From Bog-473 sp035483935 (GTDB lineage Bacteria; Actinomycetota; Acidimicrobiia; Acidimicrobiales; RAAP-2): a stretch of 24,916 bases of DNA. The notes below the pieces were generated by a model, which was not told where the DNA came from, made no database searches, and saw only the letters and a list, made by a program, of their open reading frames with translations. Position 1 is the stretch's first letter. Every line of letters begins with the position of its first letter. Both the position numbers and the translations under genes were made by a program. The DNA lies in contig DATHPK010000020.1 of the NCBI GenBank assembly GCA_035483935.1, forward strand, positions 1 through 24,916. Direction: 5' to 3'. Positions 20,651-24,916 of the stretch are shown here, in pieces.

Positions 20651-22791
20651 GCGTCGCCCACGCTGCTCAGGTTTGCGACCTGCTCCCGCACCGCCCGGGC
20701 CGCCAGTTGGCCCGAGAGGGCCGCCGCCTCGACGCACCCGGCATTCAGGCCGCAATCGGTCCAGTCGCCCGCCACGACCAGGTTGGTGAATCCCGTGGCG
20801 CCGGGCTGCATGCGGTACTTGTCGGTGCCCGGCAGGGACTGGACATAGAGGTCGGATGGGTCGATGTTCGCCCGCCAGTACTGGGTGTCGAAGCGCTCCT
20901 CGCCCGGCGTTGCCGACGTGACACTCGAGCCGTCGCACAGCAGCTCCCAGCGGAATTCGCCGTTCTCGACCGCCGCCGGCCAGAGCGTCGCCACGTCGCG
21001 ACCGAGGAACGTCTTCGCGCGTGCTCGGACGGCTCGGCTCTCCCGCTCGACGTCGGGTGCGTTGTCGTCGTGGGTCCCGGGTGTCGCCAGCACGCTGCAA
21101 AAATAGGCGATGGTCGACGGACGGTCGGACTCGGCCCAGTTCTCCTGCGGCAGCAGGTGCGGCATCGACGCCCAAGTGTCGAACGGCGTGACGAATCCGC
21201 TGACCGTGACCCCGTCGGGGCCGCTCCAACCGAGGCGCCGTTCGTCTTCGGAAAGCCACAGCTGGAACGCCTGCGTGGCTACCACGCCGACGTTGTCGAC
21301 CATCGAGCGCCATGCCGGCGATGCGACCATGAGCTCATCGCAGAGGTACGGCACCATGCCGAGCGAGATCGCGAAGACGACGGTGTCGAAGTCCGTGCCG
21401 ACCTCGAGGGTGCGGCGTCCCACGTCGCGTCGCGGAGACCAGAACGACTCGGTATCGACCCCCTCGACAGCATTGCCGTCGCGCAGCTGCGAGGTGAGCG
21501 GTGCGTTGGGCCAGCACGGCAGGTCCTTCACCTGGATCAGCGGGTCGTAGGCATCGCCCCCGTCGGCCGACTCGGCCTGGAGCCCGAGGTCGATCGCCGC
21601 GATGGATCGTCCGTCCTCGGCCAGGCGGAGCGCATCGACCCGGTGGAAGAACCGGAACTCGACCCCGCGATCGCGCAGCACCTGGTACAGCGGGGCGAAG
21701 ATCACCTCGCCCATGCCCGCCTGCATCTTCCAGAACGGCGCCCCCGAGTACCCGAGGAGCATCTTTGTCGCCAGCTCCAGGCCGAGCCCCGCGCTGAAAC
21801 GCGGACGCGTCGGATCTCCCTCTTCGAAGCCGAAGACGAGGTCGTACATGCCCCGCAGGATCGGCGTCTCGAGTGCCAGAGGATCGATGCCGTGGCGGAG
21901 CAACCACTCCCGGTAGTCGAGGTCGTTGATGGCCCCGTAGCCGTCCGGGTGGGACAGCAGACCGTCGGCCAAGACGCCGGACATGTTCGTCAGGACCAGC
22001 TCGATCAACTGGTAGCTCCGACGGGCCGCGGTGTGCGTGCGCATCGCCGCGCGCAGGCCGTGGCGTAGCGGCTCGATGATCGACGGCAGTGTGCGCTCCA
22101 GGTCACGGTTGCCCGACCGCGACGCGGCGAGACGGATGGCGCGCTCGGCCCACGTCAGCGGGAGCGTCAGGCCCAGGAGGCCGGCACCTCGCACGACGTC
22201 GGCCATCGAAGCCGCGGACGATGCCGTCGACGAGCGCGGCGTCGGCGAGGCACTGAGTTCGATGGCGCCGCCGGTCGCGGCACCCGAGAGCGGGAGCGAA
22301 GCGAAGAAGTCGACGAGGAGACGCAGCGAGCGGATCACGAGCTGCGACATGCCCGGTGGCGCGGACGCGTCCGTTCCTCCGGCTCGCTCGCCGGGGCGGC
22401 CCGCGACCGGGCTGAAGCGAGCGACCCAGGGTTGCCATTCGCCGCCGGCGGGGTCGACCACCCCGATCAGGTTCGAGGGTGCCACGGCATCGTCCCAGGT
22501 GCGGATGGGACACGCCGGGTGTGACCGATCGCGGTCGAGTGCCTCGTAGCAGCGGCGCATGACGTCGAACGTGTGGTCGTAGTAGCCGAGGAGGACGTGC
22601 AGACCGTGCTCCTCGATGCGGCCGTTCGGCCCGCGACTGCTGGCGCCTTTTCCACCGAGGCGCCAGCCGCGCTGGTAGACGGTGATGCGGTCGAACTGCT
22701 TCGTCCAATCTCCCTCGGTGAGCTCGAAGGCGGTCGTGAGGGCGCCCATTCCGCCACCGAGGATGGCGACGGAGCCTCCCGAGCGCGCCAC
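20647..22791 (-). CDS. Large FAD-dependent oxidoreductase of the phytoene desaturase/HpnE-like superfamily
   Basis: This 714-residue flavoprotein has an N-terminal dinucleotide-binding motif VAILGGGMGALTTAFEL (8-24), followed by RGWRLGGKGAS (41-51) and IEEHGLHVLLGYYDH (59-73), and a C-terminal FAD-contacting block NLVVAGDWTDCGLNAGCVEAA near 665-690. This set belongs to the carotenoid desaturase / squalene-hydroxylating-dehydroxylase-like oxidoreductases acting on isoprenoid or hydrophobic substrates. It is longer than common phytoene desaturases (about 500), with an insertion rich in Ala/Ser around 150-220. GTG 22791 lies 1 nt after the stop of the AAA/TPR gene, and its own stop overlaps the next start. 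Together with the polyprenyl synthase this points to desaturation or dehydrogenation of an isoprenoid; the exact reaction is unknown. Confidence 0.88.
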   Translation of the reverse strand: MARSGGSVAILGGGMGALTTAFELTEGDWTKQFDRITVYQRGWRLGGKGASSRGPNGRIEEHGLHVLLGYYDHTFDVMRRCYEALDRDRSHPACPIRTWDDAVAPSNLIGVVDPAGGEWQPWVARFSPVAGRPGERAGGTDASAPPGMSQLVIRSLRLLVDFFASLPLSGAATGGAIELSASPTPRSSTASSAASMADVVRGAGLLGLTLPLTWAERAIRLAASRSGNRDLERTLPSIIEPLRHGLRAAMRTHTAARRSYQLIELVLTNMSGVLADGLLSHPDGYGAINDLDYREWLLRHGIDPLALETPILRGMYDLVFGFEEGDPTRPRFSAGLGLELATKMLLGYSGAPFWKMQAGMGEVIFAPLYQVLRDRGVEFRFFHRVDALRLAEDGRSIAAIDLGLQAESADGGDAYDPLIQVKDLPCWPNAPLTSQLRDGNAVEGVDTESFWSPRRDVGRRTLEVGTDFDTVVFAISLGMVPYLCDELMVASPAWRSMVDNVGVVATQAFQLWLSEDERRLGWSGPDGVTVSGFVTPFDTWASMPHLLPQENWAESDRPSTIAYFCSVLATPGTHDDNAPDVERESRAVRARAKTFLGRDVATLWPAAVENGEFRWELLCDGSSVTSATPGEERFDTQYWRANIDPSDLYVQSLPGTDKYRMQPGATGFTNLVVAGDWTDCGLNAGCVEAAALSGQLAARAVREQVANLSSVGDA

Positions 22792-22792
22792 G

Positions 22793-24916
22793 TCAGGCCC
22801 CGAGCAGGTGCAGCGCTTCGGGGAGTTCGGGGCTGGAGGAATTCGGCGGGAACCGGTCCATCACGGCCTGGATCCGCGCGGCCCAGTCGGCTGGCCGCCC
22901 CTCGTCCGGGAGCCGGGCGAGATCGTTGGCGGCCCGCAGCGCGAGCACGAGGGAGCCCTGGTCCATGGCGCAGGTGACCGCGGCTTCGAGGTCCACGACG
23001 ACCTCGTCGATGTGTTCGGGATGGGCGTCCGCGGTGATCTCGGCGCGGAGGCGCAACAGGTCGGGCAGGTGGACCAGCTCTCCGGACGTCCTCGACTGCT
23101 CCATGGCGTCCCCGAGCACCTCGAGCGCCCGCTTCGGATCGCCCAGGTAGTGGTGGTTGCGGGCGACGTTGCCGAGGAACCAGGGACGGAACGCCGCGTG
23201 ACCCACCAGTTCCATCGCTTCGCCACAGTGCACGAGCGCCGCCTCGTCGCACGGTCGGCCGGGCTCGGGCAACAACAGGTACTGGCTGCCGAGGAGGCGG
23301 AAGTAGTCGAACCGGAAACGGTTCGCGGTGTCCAAGGTTTGCCGCCCCACATCGCGTGCCTCGTCCAGGCTGCCCACGAGCGTCCGGATCCACGCCATGT
23401 AGACCGAGACGAAAGCCAGGCTGAAGGGCCCGGCCGGGAAGTCGAGCTCCTCCGCCGACGCGACGGCGCGCCGTTCCCACATCGCGCTCTCGTCGGTCGA
23501 GCCCCGGAGGGCGGCGACGCAGGCGAGCGCGACCGCCGTGATCGGGACCGGGTCGTGCGGCAGCGGCCAGAAGGGGGACGCCGCCCCCTTGGCGCCCTCG
23601 ACCGACCGCGAGCGGTATCCCTCCCACGCCTCTTCGAGCCAGCGGTGCGCGTCGTCGAGCCTGCCTTGGTAGAACGCGCTATAGCCCATGCACGATTTGA
23701 TCTCGGCGGCGAACCAGGCCGTCTCGGGGTCGTCGACCACGTCGACGAGGGGGTCGAGCACCGTGCTCCCGGCCATGACGTTGCCGCGCACGAGCAGGTA
23801 GCTCCAGATGCCGACCTGGGCCGGCAGGATCTCCTGTCGGTCGGTGAGCCTCGTGCAGATCTTCTCGGCCACCGTGAAGTCCTCGTACACGTCGGGATAG
23901 CCGTAGCCGAACAGCGAGCTGGTGCTGACGGTCCGCTGCATCCGGATCATGAGCTCGGTCAGGTCGCGCTCTTCGGACTCGGGCATCGTCTCCGACAGTT
24001 CGAGCGCGCGATCGAGCTGGCGGCTGGCCTCGGTGTGGCTGGCGGCGGACTGTGCCGCCGCTCGGGCCGCCGCGACATACGCCGCGATGGCCTCGATTTC
24101 GTCGCCGGCCAGGTCGCGGTGCTGGGCCAGGACGGCAAGGTCGCCCGGTGACGTCGCGGCCGACGCGAGGAGATCCGCGATCCTGCGGTGGGTTTCCTGC
24201 CGCGAGGGCAGTACCTGCGTCTCGTACGCAGCGTCGCGGAGCAGCGCGTGCGAGAAGCGGTACCGTCCCAACCGGACCTCGACCGGTTCGATGATTTCCG
24301 CGTCCTCCAGCTGGACCAGCGCCTCGTCGATCGGCCGCGCCGCCAGCTGCCGCAACGGCTCCTTGTCGAATTCGGCACCGAACGTGGCCGCCATTTGCGC
24401 CACGCGCAGGTCGACTCCGGGAGCCCGGAGCCGGGCCGTGAAGATCTCGTGCAGCCGCGGCGGCAGCGCCTCTCCGGGCTCAATGGTCAGGGCGCTTCGA
24501 GTGAGCTCGCGCAGGAACAAGGGGTTCCCCGTCCCGCGCTCGACGATCAGCCGGCGCTGGTTCTCGTCGAGGCCGCCTTCGGTGAGCGCGGCAACGAGCC
24601 CTTCGGCCTCTTTGCCCTCGAGCGGCTTGAGCTCGATGTCGAGCACGGAGGTCGCCCACGGTGTATCGATGGGGAGCCGGCTCGTGATGAGGATCATGGT
24701 GCCCGGGACGTTTTCGGTCGCCAGGAGCCCCAGCAGATCGACCGTGGTGGGGTCCGCCCAGTGCAGGTCCTCGAGGACCACGAGGGTCGGCGTGGATGCC
24801 GCGGCACGGCCGAGCCACGCGACCAGCGCGGCGAGCGTCTCCTGGCGGAGTGCGAGCGGGTCGACCTCGGGGCGCGCCACCCTCTCGTCGCTGCCGAGCC
24901 CGAGGAGCGGAGCCAA
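22793..24916 (-). CDS. AAA-ATPase/TPR regulatory protein, 5' end outside window
   Basis: The visible 707 residues are the middle and C-terminal part of a large signalling ATPase. Near the visible start VVLEDLHWADPTTVDLLGLL is a Walker B block, followed by ILITSRLP and GNPLFLREL, as in the ATPase module of LuxR-LAL or adenylate-cyclase-linked STAND proteins. From about residue 290 to the end are helical repeats of TPR type (for example YQGRLDDAHRWLEEAWEGYRS). No LuxR HTH is present at the C-terminus, so any output domain (such as an adenylate/guanylate cyclase or a SARP-type DNA-binding domain) must lie in the missing N-terminus, as does the P-loop. The stop is 1 nt before the oxidoreductase start, making it the operon's upstream gene and a likely regulator. 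Confidence 0.88.
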   Translation of the reverse strand: MAPLLGLGSDERVARPEVDPLALRQETLAALVAWLGRAAASTPTLVVLEDLHWADPTTVDLLGLLATENVPGTMILITSRLPIDTPWATSVLDIELKPLEGKEAEGLVAALTEGGLDENQRRLIVERGTGNPLFLRELTRSALTIEPGEALPPRLHEIFTARLRAPGVDLRVAQMAATFGAEFDKEPLRQLAARPIDEALVQLEDAEIIEPVEVRLGRYRFSHALLRDAAYETQVLPSRQETHRRIADLLASAATSPGDLAVLAQHRDLAGDEIEAIAAYVAAARAAAQSAASHTEASRQLDRALELSETMPESEERDLTELMIRMQRTVSTSSLFGYGYPDVYEDFTVAEKICTRLTDRQEILPAQVGIWSYLLVRGNVMAGSTVLDPLVDVVDDPETAWFAAEIKSCMGYSAFYQGRLDDAHRWLEEAWEGYRSRSVEGAKGAASPFWPLPHDPVPITAVALACVAALRGSTDESAMWERRAVASAEELDFPAGPFSLAFVSVYMAWIRTLVGSLDEARDVGRQTLDTANRFRFDYFRLLGSQYLLLPEPGRPCDEAALVHCGEAMELVGHAAFRPWFLGNVARNHHYLGDPKRALEVLGDAMEQSRTSGELVHLPDLLRLRAEITADAHPEHIDEVVVDLEAAVTCAMDQGSLVLALRAANDLARLPDEGRPADWAARIQAVMDRFPPNSSSPELPEALHLLGA

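Noticed and set aside
18930..22791. Complete carotenoid cluster
   Set aside because: No phytoene synthase, cyclase or ketolase is present in the window, and the oxidoreductase is much longer than typical CrtI; only an isoprenoid link is supportable.

Overview
The window is GC-rich, densely packed actinobacterial DNA. High GC, GTG and TTG starts, leaderless promoters, a mycobacterial-type LexA box and the gene content would fit an Acidimicrobiia-like lineage, but that placement is inference. No rRNA, tRNA, CRISPR array, transposase or integrase was found; it reads as chromosomal sequence.

Layout. (1) 1-3737: the start of an acyl-CoA dehydrogenase gene (-), then a two-gene unit (+) behind a TTGACA promoter with an embedded LexA/SOS box, then a leaderless DMFase-like gene (+). 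The first protein of the SOS unit is 73-78 residues, has a predicted beta-beta-alpha-beta-beta order and ends in Gly-Gly; the second is an unrecognised 202-residue protein with a Cys-Val-Val-Pro motif followed by a helix. (2) 3805-8645: a neighbourhood with a cold-adaptation flavour: membrane fatty-acid desaturase, cold-shock protein preceded by two coupled small genes (terminase-small-subunit-like HTH and a Cys-rich protein), a primary-like sigma-70 factor, and a divergent DEAD-box RNA helicase. (3) 8947-13034: a HATPase/anti-sigma-type protein, a small conserved protein, a Cys-rich secreted BsuPI-like lipoprotein, and a RecB-like/RNase H-like double-nuclease protein of the TM0106 type. (4) 13069-18876: a TauD-like dioxygenase and YtcJ-like amidohydrolase pair, a soluble triple-PAS GGDEF-EAL protein, and a cupin with a clear leaderless promoter. 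(5) 18930-24916: four same-strand genes with junctions of 1, -4 and 5 nt: an AAA/TPR regulator (partial), a large FAD oxidoreductase, a protein with an Ig-like C-terminus, and a polyprenyl diphosphate synthase. This looks like one operon for an isoprenoid-related product.

Most worth a second look: the SOS-controlled ubiquitin-like candidate and its partner (about 1177-2188), the tightly coupled isoprenoid operon (18930-24916), and the HTH/Cys-rich/cold-shock operon with its palindromic leader (4881-6048). Family assignments are from reading motifs and from recall; no database search was possible.
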